A stretch of DNA of 64,000 nt from Rubrivivax sp. GTDB lineage: Bacteria > Pseudomonadota > Gammaproteobacteria > Burkholderiales > Burkholderiaceae_C. The DNA lies in the NCBI GenBank assembly GCA_027484825.1, contig JAIXSE010000012.1, positions 142,522 to 206,521 on the forward strand, written 5' to 3'. The number at the start of each line of letters is the position of its first letter. The first letter of the stretch is position 1. Shown in pieces: positions 17,271 through 27,681 of the stretch. The notes beneath the pieces are model-generated. The model was not told where the DNA came from, did no database searches, and worked only from the letters and a program-made list of their open reading frames with translations. The position numbers were made by a program, and so were the translations under genes.

Positions 17271-18512
17271 TCAGTCGGCCTGCTTGCGCAGGAAGGCCGG
17301 GATCTCGATTTCGTCCATGCCGTTGGACGAGAGCGCCTCGACCTTGGCAGCCGCCGTGCGGCCATGGCGCCAGACGCTCGGGACGTTCATGCTGCCGAAG
17401 TCCTGCGCCGTCATGGTGGCCGCCGGGGTCGCCACGCCAGTCGAGGCCGCGGCAGAACCGGGCATGACGACGGGCTGGGTCAGCACCGGCATGTTGTCGG
17501 TGCCGGTGCGCAGCGTGGTGGTCTGCTGGACCACTTGCAGCGGCTGCTGGGCGCGGCTGCGCTGGCTCAGGCCAGTGGCGATGACGGTGACGCGCAGCTG
17601 GTCGCCCAGGCTTTCGTCGTAAGCGGTGCCGTAGATGATGTGGGCATCTTCAGCGGCGTAACGCTTGATGGTGGTCATCGCGTTGCGGCTTTCGGCCAGC
17701 TTGAAGTTGGCGCGGCTGGCTGCGATGAGCACGAGCACCCCGCGGGCGCCGGAGAGGTCGATGCCTTCCAGCAGCGGGCAGGCCACCGCCAGTTCCGCCG
17801 CCTTGGTGGCACGGTCCGGGCCGGCCGCAACGGCCGTGCCCATCATGGCCTTGCCCGGCTCGCTCATGACGGTCTTGACGTCTTCGAAGTCGACGTTGAC
17901 CAGGCCCGGCATGTGGATGATGTCGGAGATGCCACCAACCGCATTCTTCAGCACGTCGTTGGCGTGCGCGAAGGCCTGGTCCTGCGTGACGTCGTCACCC
18001 AGCACTTCCAGCAGCTTGTCGTTCAGGACGACGATCAGCGAGTCCACATTGGCTTCGAGTTCGGCCAGGCCCAGGTCGGCCGCCTTGGAGCGACGCGAAC
18101 CTTCGAATTCGAACGGCTTGGTGACTACGCCAACGGTCAGGATGCCCATTTCGCGTGCGACGCGGGCGATGACCGGCGCCGCGCCCGTGCCCGTGCCGCC
18201 GCCCATGCCCGCCGTGATGAACAGCATGTGGGCGCCCGCGATGGATTCGCGGATGCGGGCTTCGGCCTCTTCCGCAGCGGTGCGGCCGACTTCCGGCTTG
18301 GCACCAGCGCCCAGGCCGGTATGGCCCAGTTGCAGGAGCTGATCTGCCTTGGAACGGTTCAGGGCCTGAGCATCAGTGTTGGCAACGACGAATTCCACAC
18401 CTTGCACGCCTTGCGCAATCATGTGTTCAACCGCGTTACCGCCGCCGCCGCCGACGCCGATCACCTTGATCTGCGTGCCCTGATCAAACTCTTCGATCAT
18501 CTCGATGGCCAT
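17271..18512 (-). CDS. ftsZ: Cell division GTPase FtsZ
   Basis: A 413-residue tubulin homologue forming the Z ring. The GTP-binding signature GGGTGTG is at residues 104-110, VIGVGGGGGNAV near 17-27 contacts nucleotide, and NVDFEDVKTVM and the T7 loop are present. The conserved C-terminal peptide DEIEIPAFLRKQ, which binds FtsA/ZipA, ends the protein. ATG 18512 was chosen because GGAGG lies upstream at good spacing and the family starts MxxEMI; an in-frame upstream codon would add nine residues. The 122-base gap from ftsA is the largest in the cluster and holds an inverted repeat. Confidence 0.98.
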   Translation of the reverse strand: MAIEMIEEFDQGTQIKVIGVGGGGGNAVEHMIAQGVQGVEFVVANTDAQALNRSKADQLLQLGHTGLGAGAKPEVGRTAAEEAEARIRESIAGAHMLFITAGMGGGTGTGAAPVIARVAREMGILTVGVVTKPFEFEGSRRSKAADLGLAELEANVDSLIVVLNDKLLEVLGDDVTQDQAFAHANDVLKNAVGGISDIIHMPGLVNVDFEDVKTVMSEPGKAMMGTAVAAGPDRATKAAELAVACPLLEGIDLSGARGVLVLIAASRANFKLAESRNAMTTIKRYAAEDAHIIYGTAYDESLGDQLRVTVIATGLSQRSRAQQPLQVVQQTTTLRTGTDNMPVLTQPVVMPGSAAASTGVATPAATMTAQDFGSMNVPSVWRHGRTAAAKVEALSSNGMDEIEIPAFLRKQAD

Positions 18513-18581
18513 ATCAAACCTCCTGTCCATATTGTGCAACTACCATCAGCGAAAATGAAGTGGCTTGGCCACATTTTTGAC

Positions 18582-18624
18582 ACTCATTCCGGGGCCAAAT
18601 CCCGACGACTGATCCGGAATGAGT
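18582..18624 (-). promoter_or_regulatory. Inverted repeat between ftsA and ftsZ
   Basis: The arms ACTCATTCCGG (18582-18592) and CCGGAATGAGT (18614-18624) are perfect 11-base complements separated by 21 bases. It begins 10 bases after the ftsA stop. It could be an attenuator, an mRNA processing structure or a protein site setting ftsZ level relative to ftsA. No T tract follows directly, so it is not a classical terminator. Confidence 0.55.
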
Positions 18625-18634
18625 CAGGAAAAAC

Positions 18635-19864
18635 CTAGAAATTTCCAAGGAACCAGTCCTTGGCTCGACCAAACAAGGTCTTGACCGAACCGGCCTGCTG
18701 CGCCGCCTTGAAACCCCGTGTCCGCGACTGGCGCGCCTCTTCCAGCAAGCCCATGACGGTGGCCGACCGGGGGTTGGCCACCATGTCGAACAAGGCGCCG
18801 CTGTAGGTCGGATTTCCCCGGCGAACGGGTTTCAGGAAAATGTCCTCGGCCAGTTCCACCATTCCCGGCATGACCGAAGAACCGCCCGACAAGACAATTC
18901 CTGACGACAGCAACTCTTCGTAGCCCGATTCCCGGATGACTTGTTGAACCAGGGAGAAGATTTCCTCCACGCGCGGTTCAATGACGCCGGCCAAAGCCTG
19001 CTTGGAGAGCATTCGGGGAGCCCGGTCACCCAAACCAGGGACTTCCACCTGATCCGCCGGATCCGCCAGCAATTGCTTGGCCACACCATGCTCGACCTTG
19101 ATTTCCTCCGCATCCTTGGTCGGCGTGCGAAGGGCCATGGCGATATCGCTGGTAATCAGGTCGCCAGCGATCGGAATCACCGCGGTGTGCCGAATGGAAC
19201 CCCCCGTAAAAATCGCGACATCGGTGGTGCCGGCGCCAATGTCCACCAGGGCCACGCCCAGGTCCCGTTCGTCGGAAGTTAGTGCTGCCAAACTGGAAGC
19301 GCTAGGATTCAGAACGAGTTGCTCGACCTCCAGGCCGCAGCGGCGGACGCACTTGACGATGTTCTCCGCCGCGCTCTGGGCCCCGGTCACGATATGGACC
19401 TTGACCTCCAGACGGCCGCCGCTCATGCCAATGGGTTCTTTCACCTCATGGCCGTCAATCACAAATTCCTGGGGCTCGACCAGCAGCAGCCGCTGGTCAT
19501 TCGGAATATTGATGGCCTTGGCCGTTTCCACCACCCGCGCCACATCCACCGGGGTGACTTCCTTGTCCCGCACGATGACCATGCCGGTGGAGTTCTGGCC
19601 GCGAATATGGCTGCCGGTAATGCCGGTAAAAACCCTTGAGATCCGGCAGTCGGCCATCATTTCGGCCTCTTTCAAGGCCTGCTGAATGGACTGGACCGTG
19701 GCATCAATATTGACCACCACGCCCCGCTTGAGTCCATGACTGGGCGCCACCCCCAGACCCGCGATGCGCAATTCCCCATTGCCCATCACTTCGGCCACCA
19801 CGGCCATGATCTTGGCAGTGCCAATGTCCAAACCAACGACCAAATCCTTGTATTCCTTGGCCAT
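18635..19864 (-). CDS. ftsA: Cell division protein FtsA
   Basis: A 409-residue actin-like ATPase that anchors FtsZ to the membrane. The nucleotide motifs LVVGLDIGTAKI (phosphate 1), VDIGAGTTDVAIF (phosphate 2) and GIVLSGGSSVMPG (adenosine) are present, as is the 1C subdomain specific to FtsA. The C-terminus SVKTLFGRAKDWFLGNF is the amphipathic membrane-targeting helix. ATG 19864 has GAGGA upstream; the frame is open a few codons further, but those are not family sequence. It lies 8 bases after ftsQ, so the two are co-transcribed. Confidence 0.97.
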   Translation of the reverse strand: MAKEYKDLVVGLDIGTAKIMAVVAEVMGNGELRIAGLGVAPSHGLKRGVVVNIDATVQSIQQALKEAEMMADCRISRVFTGITGSHIRGQNSTGMVIVRDKEVTPVDVARVVETAKAINIPNDQRLLLVEPQEFVIDGHEVKEPIGMSGGRLEVKVHIVTGAQSAAENIVKCVRRCGLEVEQLVLNPSASSLAALTSDERDLGVALVDIGAGTTDVAIFTGGSIRHTAVIPIAGDLITSDIAMALRTPTKDAEEIKVEHGVAKQLLADPADQVEVPGLGDRAPRMLSKQALAGVIEPRVEEIFSLVQQVIRESGYEELLSSGIVLSGGSSVMPGMVELAEDIFLKPVRRGNPTYSGALFDMVANPRSATVMGLLEEARQSRTRGFKAAQQAGSVKTLFGRAKDWFLGNF

Positions 19865-19872
19865 GCCAGTCC

Positions 19873-20712
19873 TCAATTCTTCTTGGTAGCACCCTTGGGT
19901 GCATTGGAAACGGTGGTCACCCCAGCCAACCGTACGGCGTAGCCCTGCTCATGTCGCAGGTCCGCAGAAATCATCGATGTCTGATAGCGGGCAGTAATCC
20001 GGGGAATGCTGTCCATGAATTGGGTATACCGGGCGACGACCTCGGCTTCAGTGCCCCGCCCCAGTTCCACCACCCCACCCTTTTCCAGCGTGACTTTCCA
20101 GGAGCCGCGGCCGGACAAATCCAGCCGATCCACCCCTTCATTCACTTTGGCGTGGCTGATCGGGTCCAGCTGCCTCCACATGGCCAGCATGGCGGCCGAG
20201 GTTTTCGCCGGGCCGGAGAGGGTGGGCAGATCCTCGTCTTCCACATCGCCGAGGTTGGCTTCGAAGACTTCGCCGAAGGTGTTGACCAGACGGGTGTCCA
20301 CCACCGCGTCGCTGTCGGCATCCGCGTTGTCGGCCTTGGTCTCCCAGTAGGCCGCCGGTCGGTGCTCTTCCAGATGCACCAGCAGCTTGCGCGGGAAGAC
20401 GCGCTGCACCGTGGCCCGCCGCACCCAGGGCACCGCCTCGAAAGCCTGCCGCGCATTCTGCAGATTCATCGTGACGAAATTGCCGCGCAGCCGGGGCAGC
20501 GCATTGGCGCGCAAGGACGCCGTGCTGTTGCGGGTGACGTCCCCTTCCACCGTGATCGCCCCCACCGCAAAGAAGGGCTGCTGCACCAGCCACTGCAGGC
20601 CCGCCCCCACACAGCCCAGGGTCACCGCCACGAACAGCAACGCCGCGACGCCGTTCATCACGCGGATGTCCGGCGGCACTGGCAGCGGGGTGTGGGTGAA
20701 GGTGGCGCCCAT
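19873..20712 (-). CDS. ftsQ: Cell division protein FtsQ
   Basis: A 279-residue bitopic membrane protein of the FtsQBL divisome complex. One transmembrane helix (about 20-40, GVAALLFVAVTLGCVGAGLQW) is followed by the POTRA domain beginning FFAVGAITVEGDVTRNS, then the FtsQ domain with PWVRRATVQRVFPRKLLVHLEEHRPAAYW, a diagnostic block. The periplasmic part includes an acidic insertion (DNADADSDAVVD). The ATG at 20712 has no good ribosome-binding site and follows ddl by 20 bases, so coupling to ddl translation is possible. Confidence 0.95.
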   Translation of the reverse strand: MGATFTHTPLPVPPDIRVMNGVAALLFVAVTLGCVGAGLQWLVQQPFFAVGAITVEGDVTRNSTASLRANALPRLRGNFVTMNLQNARQAFEAVPWVRRATVQRVFPRKLLVHLEEHRPAAYWETKADNADADSDAVVDTRLVNTFGEVFEANLGDVEDEDLPTLSGPAKTSAAMLAMWRQLDPISHAKVNEGVDRLDLSGRGSWKVTLEKGGVVELGRGTEAEVVARYTQFMDSIPRITARYQTSMISADLRHEQGYAVRLAGVTTVSNAPKGATKKN

Positions 20713-20732
20713 GATGGAAGTCGGCGGTGTCC

Positions 20733-21719
20733 TCAGGCGGCCGGGGTGAGCTGCGTGGTCTGGTCCAGCGTCGCCTGGGCCAGCAGCCACAGGCACAGCT
20801 GTTCGTAGCTGATCCCCACTGCGGCAGCCGCTTTGGGCACCAGCGAATGGGAGGTCATGCCCGGCGAGGTGTTCATCTCCAGCAGGTAGGCCTGACCGTC
20901 ACTCTTGCGCAGCATCAGATCGGCACGGCCCCAGCCGCGGCAGCCCAGCGAGCGATAGGCCTTGAGCACCAGCGCCTGGATCTGCGCCTGCTGCGCGGCC
21001 GGCAACTGACCGATCAGATATTGCGTGGTGTCGGTGAAGTACTTGTTCTGATAGTCGTAGTTGCCCTGCTCGGCACGGATCTCGATGACCGGCAGCGCCA
21101 GGGCCGCATCGCCCTCGCCCAGCACCGCGCAGGTCAGTTCCTGGCCGTCGATGAATTCCTCGCAGAGCACTTCGGCGTCGTACCGGGAGGCCAGCAGGAC
21201 GGCGTCCTGCATGTCCGAGTAGCCCATGACCTTGCTCGCGCCCATCGACGAGCCCTCATGCGGCGGCTTGACGAACAGCGGCAGGCCCAGCTCATCCGGC
21301 ACGGTGCGCACGCGCTCGCGCTGCAGGTCCTGGCCCTTGAGGCTGACCCAGCGCGGCGTCGGCAGGCCTTCGGCCACCCACACCCGCTTGGTGGTGATCT
21401 TGTCCATCGCAATGGCCGAGGCCATCACACCGGAGCCGGTGTAGGGAATGCGCAGCAGCTCGAGCGCGCCCTGCACGGTGCCGTCTTCGCCGTGGCGGCC
21501 ATGTAGCGCGATGAAGGCGCGCTGGAAGCCTTCGTCCTTGAGCGACAGCAGCGAGCGCTCGGCCGGATCAAAGCCATGCGCGTCCACGCCGCTGGCGCGC
21601 AGCGCGCCCAGCACACCGGCGCCGGACATCAGCGACACCTCGCGCTCCGCCGAATCGCCCCCGAACAGCACGGCCACCTTGCCGAGCGCCTTCACATCGA
21701 TGTTGAGGTCCAGTGTCAT
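20733..21719 (-). CDS. ddl: D-alanine--D-alanine ligase
   Basis: A 328-residue ATP-grasp ligase joining two D-alanines for the peptidoglycan stem peptide. Motifs: [17 protein letters not shown] at the N-terminus, [25 protein letters not shown] (ATP lysine region), YFTDTTQY omega-loop and [14 protein letters not shown] near the end. The gene overlaps murC by four bases (ATGA) and precedes ftsQ, the usual DdlB position in the dcw cluster. Length is normal; the N-terminus has about ten extra residues before the first strand. Confidence 0.97.
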   Translation of the reverse strand: MTLDLNIDVKALGKVAVLFGGDSAEREVSLMSGAGVLGALRASGVDAHGFDPAERSLLSLKDEGFQRAFIALHGRHGEDGTVQGALELLRIPYTGSGVMASAIAMDKITTKRVWVAEGLPTPRWVSLKGQDLQRERVRTVPDELGLPLFVKPPHEGSSMGASKVMGYSDMQDAVLLASRYDAEVLCEEFIDGQELTCAVLGEGDAALALPVIEIRAEQGNYDYQNKYFTDTTQYLIGQLPAAQQAQIQALVLKAYRSLGCRGWGRADLMLRKSDGQAYLLEMNTSPGMTSHSLVPKAAAAVGISYEQLCLWLLAQATLDQTTQLTPAA

Positions 21720-23134
21720 GGCCGGCCCTTCCCTTGCGTCATCAGTTCCACAGTGCGGGCCGGCACGGCAGCGATCGAACCCGCACCCATCACGATCAAG
21801 ACATCCCCGTCGCGCGCCTGGTCGGCCAGCGCCTGGGGCAGTTGCTGCCAGTCCCCGACGTAAACGGCCGGACAGCCCTGGGCGTGCACAGCCTGCGCGA
21901 GACTGTCTCCGCTGATGCCCGGCAGCGGGGCTTCGCTGGCTGCATAGATGTCGGTGAGCAGCACCGCATCGGCCTGCGCCATCACCGCGGCGAATTCGTC
22001 GAAGCAGTCCCGCGTGCGGGTGTAGCGGTGCGGCTGGAAGGCCAGCACGAGACGTCGGCCCGGATAGGCGCCGCGCGCCGCCTGCAGCACGGCCTTCATC
22101 TCGACCGGATGATGGCCATAGTCGTCGATCAGCAGCGCCGTGCCTGCGCCCACAGGCAGCTCCCCATAGGACTGGAAACGCCGACCCACGCCGCTGAAAC
22201 CGGCCAGGCCCTGCAGCACCGCCTCGTCGGGCACGCCCAGCTCCATGGCCATGGCAATCACCGCCAGCGCATTGAGCACGTTGTGGCGGCCGGCCAGGCG
22301 CAGTTGCACCTGCAGCGGCGCACGGTCGCGGCCCTGGCGGTCCCGGCGCAGTGCGGTGAAACGCATCTGGCCGCCGACATCGGCCTGGATATCGACAGCA
22401 CGCACATCACGGCCTTCTTCCAGACCGTAGAGGATCACCGGACGCGACAGCATCGGCACGATGCTGCGAATGCCGGCATCGTCGCCACACAGCACCGCCG
22501 CGCCCCAGAAGGGCATGCGGTGCAGGAAGTCGACGAAGGCCTGACGCAGACGGGCCATGTCATGACCGTAGGTGTCCATGTGGTCCGCGTCGATGTTGGT
22601 GACGATGGCCAGCTGCGGCAGCAGGTGCAGGAAGGACGCATCCGACTCATCGGCTTCCACCACCATCAGCGGGCCCCGGCCCAGCGCGGCATTCGCGCCG
22701 CTGGCCAGCAACTGGCCGCCGATGGCATAGCCCGGCTCCAGGCCGGCCTGCAGCAAAACGGTGGTGAGCAGCGACGTGGTGGTGGTCTTGCCATGGGTGC
22801 CGGCCACGGCAATTCCCATGCGCGGGCGCATCAGTTCCGCCAGCATCTGGGCGCGCAGCAGCACCGGAATGTGCTGCTGGTGCGCCGCCATCAGTTCCGG
22901 GTTGTCGGCCTTGATGGCGCTGGACTTGACCAGCACCTGCGCGGAACCGACGTTGGCCGCGTCATGCCCGATCTGCACGGTCACGCCCAGCGAGCGCAGA
23001 CGCCGCGTGGTGTCGCTCTCGCCCTGGTCGGAGCCGCTGACCTGATAGCCCTGCGCCACCAGCAACTCGGCAATGCCGCTCATGCCGGCGCCACCGATGC
23101 CGGTGAAGTGGATGCGTTGCAGCGCGTGTTTCAT
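21716..23134 (-). CDS. murC: UDP-N-acetylmuramate--L-alanine ligase MurC
   Basis: A 472-residue cytosolic Mur ligase adding L-Ala to UDP-MurNAc. The N-terminal Rossmann-like domain has [16 protein letters not shown], the ATP P-loop [10 protein letters not shown] is at residues 111-120, and EADESDASF plus [11 protein letters not shown] are Mur-ligase catalytic motifs. The C-terminal domain holds [14 protein letters not shown] and [11 protein letters not shown]. It overlaps murG upstream and ddl downstream by four bases each (ATGA), indicating translational coupling through this part of the cluster. Confidence 0.98.
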   Translation of the reverse strand: MKHALQRIHFTGIGGAGMSGIAELLVAQGYQVSGSDQGESDTTRRLRSLGVTVQIGHDAANVGSAQVLVKSSAIKADNPELMAAHQQHIPVLLRAQMLAELMRPRMGIAVAGTHGKTTTTSLLTTVLLQAGLEPGYAIGGQLLASGANAALGRGPLMVVEADESDASFLHLLPQLAIVTNIDADHMDTYGHDMARLRQAFVDFLHRMPFWGAAVLCGDDAGIRSIVPMLSRPVILYGLEEGRDVRAVDIQADVGGQMRFTALRRDRQGRDRAPLQVQLRLAGRHNVLNALAVIAMAMELGVPDEAVLQGLAGFSGVGRRFQSYGELPVGAGTALLIDDYGHHPVEMKAVLQAARGAYPGRRLVLAFQPHRYTRTRDCFDEFAAVMAQADAVLLTDIYAASEAPLPGISGDSLAQAVHAQGCPAVYVGDWQQLPQALADQARDGDVLIVMGAGSIAAVPARTVELMTQGKGRP

Positions 23135-24219
23135 GCGCGGCCCTCCCGCGGCACCATCGCTTCGATTTCATCGGCCACCCGGGCGGCTGCACGCGGACGC
23201 GCCAGGCTGCGGGCCTTGCTGGCCAGCTTCAGCCAGTGCTCCCGCGGCGCTTGCAGCAATTCATGCAGCTTCTGCGCGCTCAGCTCCGCCTGCGGCAGAT
23301 GCACGCCCGCCTCATGCTGGGCCATGTAGGCCGCGTTGTCGCGCTGATGCGAAGTGGTGCTGACCACCAGCGGCACCAGGATGCTGGCCACACCGGCGGC
23401 GCACAGCTCGGAGACGGTGACGGCACCGGCGCGGCAGATGACCACATCGGCCTGCGCCAGGCGCTCGGCCATATCGTGAATGAAGGGCACCACCTCGGCC
23501 TGCACGCCGGCCTTGGCGTAGGCGGCCTGCACCAGCGGGAAGTTGGCTTCGCCGGTCTGATGCGTCACCTGCGGGCGCTGATCCTGCGGCCACAGCGCCA
23601 GGGCCTGCGGCAGCACGTCGTTGATGGCGCGCGCGCCCAGCGAGCCGCCCACCACCAGCACCTTCAGCGGACCGCTGCGGCCGGCAAAGCGCAGCTCAGG
23701 CGCCGGCAGGTCCTCGATGTCGGTGCGCACCGGATTGCCGGTGACCACGCTCTTGCGCTGCTGCGCGGCCGCCAGTCCGTCAAAGCCGAAGGCGATCTTG
23801 CGCGCCACCGGCGCCAGCGCCTTGTTGGACAGCAGCAGGGCGGCATCCGCATTGACCAGCAGCAGCGGACGCCGCATCAGCCAGGCCATCAGGCCGCCGG
23901 GCAGGCAGACATAACCGCCCATGCCCAGCACCGCATCCGCCCGCCGCTCGCCCAGCACATGGGCGCTCTGGGCCAGCGCGCGGAACAGCCGCCCGATGCC
24001 CAGCACGGCATGGCGCAGGCCTTTGCCACGCAGGCCGGCAAAGGCCAGCCGGTCGATCGGCAGGCCCGACGGCGGCACCAGCTTGTTCTCCATGCCGGCT
24101 TCGGTGCCGAGCCAGGAGACGGTCCATCCACGCCGCTGCATCTCAGCGGCCACGGCCAGTCCGGGGATCACATGTCCGCCGGTGCCGGCGGCCATCACGA
24201 CGAGGTGACGCGTGCTCAT
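23131..24219 (-). CDS. murG: UDP-GlcNAc transferase MurG (lipid II synthesis)
   Basis: A 362-residue GT-B glycosyltransferase on the inner face of the membrane that adds GlcNAc to lipid I, giving lipid II. The glycine-rich loops are visible: [16 protein letters not shown] at the N-terminus and [16 protein letters not shown] at the domain junction. The C-terminal donor site contains [25 protein letters not shown] with the usual Glu. The membrane-association patch around [12 protein letters not shown] is present. ATGA overlaps occur with ftsW and murC. Length and order are standard. Confidence 0.97.
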   Translation of the reverse strand: MSTRHLVVMAAGTGGHVIPGLAVAAEMQRRGWTVSWLGTEAGMENKLVPPSGLPIDRLAFAGLRGKGLRHAVLGIGRLFRALAQSAHVLGERRADAVLGMGGYVCLPGGLMAWLMRRPLLLVNADAALLLSNKALAPVARKIAFGFDGLAAAQQRKSVVTGNPVRTDIEDLPAPELRFAGRSGPLKVLVVGGSLGARAINDVLPQALALWPQDQRPQVTHQTGEANFPLVQAAYAKAGVQAEVVPFIHDMAERLAQADVVICRAGAVTVSELCAAGVASILVPLVVSTTSHQRDNAAYMAQHEAGVHLPQAELSAQKLHELLQAPREHWLKLASKARSLARPRAAARVADEIEAMVPREGRA

Positions 24220-25502
24220 GCCCGCCCTCCCCGCATCAACTGCCGGTTCTCAATATCAATACGCAAAACGATCGCCAATGCCACACAGTTCAAAACAGTT
24301 GCCGAGCCGCCGTAGCTCATCAGCGGCAGGGTCAGGCCCTTGGTCGGCAGCGCGCCCAGATTCACCCCCATGTTGATGAAGGCCTGACCGCCCATCCAGA
24401 TGCCGATGCCCTGCGCATACAGCCCGGCGAACACCCGGTCCAGCGCCACCGCCTGACGGCCGATGTGGAACAGCCGGCGGGACAGCCAGAAGAAGGCGAA
24501 GATCACCAGCGCCACGCCGATGAAGCCCAGTTCCTCGCCGATGACGGCCAGCAGGAAGTCGGTGTGGGCTTCGGGCAGGTAATGCAGTTTTTCCAGGCTC
24601 GAGCCCAGGCCCTGGCCAAAGAACTCGCCGCGGCCGAAGGCGATCAGCGAATGAGTCAGCTGATAGGCCTTGCCCTGGGCGTACTTTTCATCCCAGGGGT
24701 TGAGGTAGGCAAAGATCCATTCCCGGCGGAAATCGCTGAAGGTGATCATCAGCACAAAGGCGCCGATCAGCACCGCCACGCTCAGGAAGAACATACGGCC
24801 GTTCACCCCGCCCAGGAACAGGATGCCCATGGCGATGGCGGCGATCACCATGAAGGCGCCCATGTCCGGTTCCGCCAGCAGCAGCACGCCGACAAAGGCC
24901 AGCGCACAGGCCATCGGCCAGACCGCCTGGAAGAAGTTCTCCTTCACCTCCATCTTGCGGACCATGTAGTTGGCCGCATACATGGCGATGCCCAGCTTGG
25001 CCAGCTCGGACGGCTGGAAGTTCATCACGCCCAGCGGCAGCCAGCGGCGCGCGCCATTGACGCCCTTGCCCACATGCGGAATGAGCACGATGACCAGCAG
25101 CACCAGTGCCACGACGAAGATCTTGGGCGCATGACGCTCCCAGACATTCACCGGCACCATCACCGTCAACCAGCCCCCCAGCAGGCCCAGCAGCATGAAG
25201 AAGCTCTGGCGCACAAAGAAGTGCATCGGCGAATACTTGGCAAAGCGCGGGCTGTCCGGCAGGGCGATGGACGCTGAATACACCATCAGCAGGCCCAGGC
25301 TCATCAGGCACAGCACCACGAACACCAGCGTCAGATCGAAGCCCAGGATGCGGGTGGGCTGGCCGGCGGAGGTGGACACCCAGTCCCGCACCGGCACGTC
25401 CACGCCGCCCGCGCCCGCAGCGACGCTGCCGCGCTGGCGGCGCGCGATCAGGCCGCGCAGGCGGTCGCCCAGGGTGCTCAGGGTGCTGGCCACGGCGTTC
25501 AT
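24216..25502 (-). CDS. ftsW: Septal peptidoglycan polymerase FtsW (SEDS family)
   Basis: A 428-residue polytopic SEDS glycosyltransferase that polymerises lipid II at the septum with FtsI. About ten transmembrane helices follow a cytoplasmic N-terminal tail of roughly 55 residues. Family motifs include [21 protein letters not shown], the AEPDMGAF segment carrying the catalytic Asp, the [15 protein letters not shown] loop and the C-terminal [19 protein letters not shown]. The gene overlaps murD and murG by four bases each. RodA can be excluded by position in the dcw cluster. Confidence 0.96.
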   Translation of the reverse strand: MNAVASTLSTLGDRLRGLIARRQRGSVAAGAGGVDVPVRDWVSTSAGQPTRILGFDLTLVFVVLCLMSLGLLMVYSASIALPDSPRFAKYSPMHFFVRQSFFMLLGLLGGWLTVMVPVNVWERHAPKIFVVALVLLVIVLIPHVGKGVNGARRWLPLGVMNFQPSELAKLGIAMYAANYMVRKMEVKENFFQAVWPMACALAFVGVLLLAEPDMGAFMVIAAIAMGILFLGGVNGRMFFLSVAVLIGAFVLMITFSDFRREWIFAYLNPWDEKYAQGKAYQLTHSLIAFGRGEFFGQGLGSSLEKLHYLPEAHTDFLLAVIGEELGFIGVALVIFAFFWLSRRLFHIGRQAVALDRVFAGLYAQGIGIWMGGQAFINMGVNLGALPTKGLTLPLMSYGGSATVLNCVALAIVLRIDIENRQLMRGGRA

Positions 25503-27664
25503 CCGATCAGCCCCTCGTCCTGCGCCAACTCCTGCACCGTCTGGATGAAGACCTCGGCGCGGTGGGCGTAATTGCGGAACATGTCCAGGCTGGCGCAGGC
25601 CGGGCTCAGTAGCACGCTGTCGCCGGCATGCGCCTGTTCAAGCGCCCAGCGGGTGGCGGCTTCCAGGGAATCGTGGCGCTGCATCGGCACGCCGGTGCCT
25701 TGCAGCGCGGCTTCGATCTGGGCGGCGTCGCGGCCGATCAGTGCCGCAGCGCGGGCGTGCACGGCCATCGGCGTGGCCAGCGGGGAGAAGTCCTGCCCCT
25801 TGCCGTCACCGCCCAGGATCATCACCAGCTTGGCCGGCGCACGGTCCACACCCAGGCCCAGGATGGCGGCCACGGTGGCGCCGACATTGGTGCCCTTGCT
25901 GTCGTCATAGAAGTCCACGCCCTGGATGGCGGTGACGAACTCGACGCGGTGCGGTTCCCCGCGGTATTCGCGCAGGCCGTGCAGCATCGGGGCCAGCGGG
26001 CAGTCGATGCTGCTGGCCAGGGCCAGGGCGGCCAGGGCATTGGCCGCGTTGTGACGGCCGCGCACCCGCAGGGCGTCGGCCGGCATCAGGCGTTGCAGCG
26101 AGAGCGGTTCCTCGTCCTCGCCCTTGCGGCGCTTGACGCCTTCTTCCAGTTCACGGGCACGCACCAGCCAGGCCATGCCGTTCTCAACGACCAGGCCGAA
26201 ATCACCCGGGCGGCGCGGTGCATCCAGGCCGAAGCGCACCACGTGGCGTTCCACCTGCTTGCTGGGGCGGCCGCGGCCTTGCTTGACCAGCACCGGGGCA
26301 GGCACCAGCGCTTCGACCTCCGGATCGTCGCGGTTGACGACCATCACCGCCTGCTCGCCGAAGATGCGGCCTTTGGCGCGGGCGTAGGACGGCATGTCGC
26401 CATGCCAGTCCAGATGGTCCTGCGTGATGTTGAGCACCGCCGCGGCGGACGGCTCGAAGCCGACAACACCGTCGAGTTGGAAGCTGGAGAGCTCCAGCAC
26501 CCAGACTTGCGGCAGGACGTCGAAGTCGGGCGCACGAGGCGGCGGCGGCTTGATGGGCAGCGGCGCTTCGTCGAGCAGCTCGGCGACGGTGTCGAGGACG
26601 TTGCGGGTGTCGGCGTCGGCGGATGCGGATTCAGCAGGCGCGGATTCAGCGGATGCAGTGCCAGCGGCTTCGGATTCAGCGGCTTCGGATTCAGCAGGTC
26701 CGGCCTCAGCAGGTGCGGCCTCAGCAGATTCGGCGTCGGCGGGCAGATCCGCGACGGCATGCGCGGCTGAGCCGTGCGTCAGTGCTGCGCTCGTTGCGCC
26801 GATGGCCACTGGCGTCGGGGCGGCGTCCTCGGTAGTCGCGGCCTCACTGGCGATGTCGATCTCAGGCGAAGCAGCCGCCGCAGCGTTGCCTTCGTCGATG
26901 GACGCCGGCAGCGGGGCCCCGAGCTCATCGACCGGCCTGGGTGCTTCACCGGCAGGCACCTCATCGGCCACTTCGGTCACTTTGACCGCCTCGGTATCAA
27001 CCGTCTCAGCTTCAGTTGTCGCAACCTCAGCCGAAGAGCCAGCCTCGGCCTCAGCGCTAGCGCTAGCCTCCGCTTGCGCAGCAGCTTCCGCTTCTGCTTC
27101 CGCCTCGGCCTTCTCATCCACCGGCTGCGGCTCCTTGTCCAGCGCATCCGCCAGCGTGCCCAGCAGCGTCGGCCCGATGTTGCCGGCCATCGCCACCCGG
27201 CGACCGGCGCGCTCGGCCAGCAGCGCAGTCATGCTGGTGGTCGTGGTCTTGCCATTGGTGCCGGTGATGGCCAGCACGCCCGGCGCATAGCGGTACAGCT
27301 GCTTGAGCTGATCCAGCGCCTGCGCAAACAGATCCAGCTCGCCCTGCACCCGCAGGCCCAGCGCTGCAGCGGCGTCATACACCGGCTTCAGACGCTCATC
27401 CAGCGGCGACAGTCCGGGGCTCTTGAGCACCAGCGCCTGAGCGTCCAGCAGCCCGGCCACCGTCTCGGCCGACAGCGGTCCATGGATGAATCCGGCCTGC
27501 GGCAGTTGCTCACGCAGCGTGGCCAGTTGCGGCGGTTGCTCGCGGCTGTCCCACACCGTCACGCGCGCACCCAGGCGCGCCGCCCAGGCCGCCATGGCCA
27601 GACCGGAGTCGCCCAGGCCCAGCACCAAGGCGGGCCTGTCCTGGAAAAGCGCGGGGAAGTGCAT
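25499..27664 (-). CDS. murD: UDP-MurNAc-L-Ala--D-Glu ligase MurD with large low-complexity insertion
   Basis: A 721-residue Mur ligase adding D-Glu; typical MurD is about 440-500 residues. The normal N-domain ([14 protein letters not shown]), the P-loop TGTNGKTTT (134-142), GNIG (161-164), [10 protein letters not shown] (390-399), [12 protein letters not shown] and the C-terminal [12 protein letters not shown] block are all intact. The excess is an Ala/Glu/Ser/Thr-rich, acidic, apparently disordered segment at about residues 177-385 (DNA about 26510-27136). It is built from repeated Ala-Glu and SAESAP-like units and sits in a loop of the central ATPase domain. The frame is open throughout, so it is not a broken gene. 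It overlaps ftsW by four bases. Confidence 0.95.
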   Translation of the reverse strand: MHFPALFQDRPALVLGLGDSGLAMAAWAARLGARVTVWDSREQPPQLATLREQLPQAGFIHGPLSAETVAGLLDAQALVLKSPGLSPLDERLKPVYDAAAALGLRVQGELDLFAQALDQLKQLYRYAPGVLAITGTNGKTTTTSMTALLAERAGRRVAMAGNIGPTLLGTLADALDKEPQPVDEKAEAEAEAEAAAQAEASASAEAEAGSSAEVATTEAETVDTEAVKVTEVADEVPAGEAPRPVDELGAPLPASIDEGNAAAAASPEIDIASEAATTEDAAPTPVAIGATSAALTHGSAAHAVADLPADAESAEAAPAEAGPAESEAAESEAAGTASAESAPAESASADADTRNVLDTVAELLDEAPLPIKPPPPRAPDFDVLPQVWVLELSSFQLDGVVGFEPSAAAVLNITQDHLDWHGDMPSYARAKGRIFGEQAVMVVNRDDPEVEALVPAPVLVKQGRGRPSKQVERHVVRFGLDAPRRPGDFGLVVENGMAWLVRARELEEGVKRRKGEDEEPLSLQRLMPADALRVRGRHNAANALAALALASSIDCPLAPMLHGLREYRGEPHRVEFVTAIQGVDFYDDSKGTNVGATVAAILGLGVDRAPAKLVMILGGDGKGQDFSPLATPMAVHARAAALIGRDAAQIEAALQGTGVPMQRHDSLEAATRWALEQAHAGDSVLLSPACASLDMFRNYAHRAEVFIQTVQELAQDEGLIG

Positions 27665-27681
27665 GGTGACGATCCCGGCGC

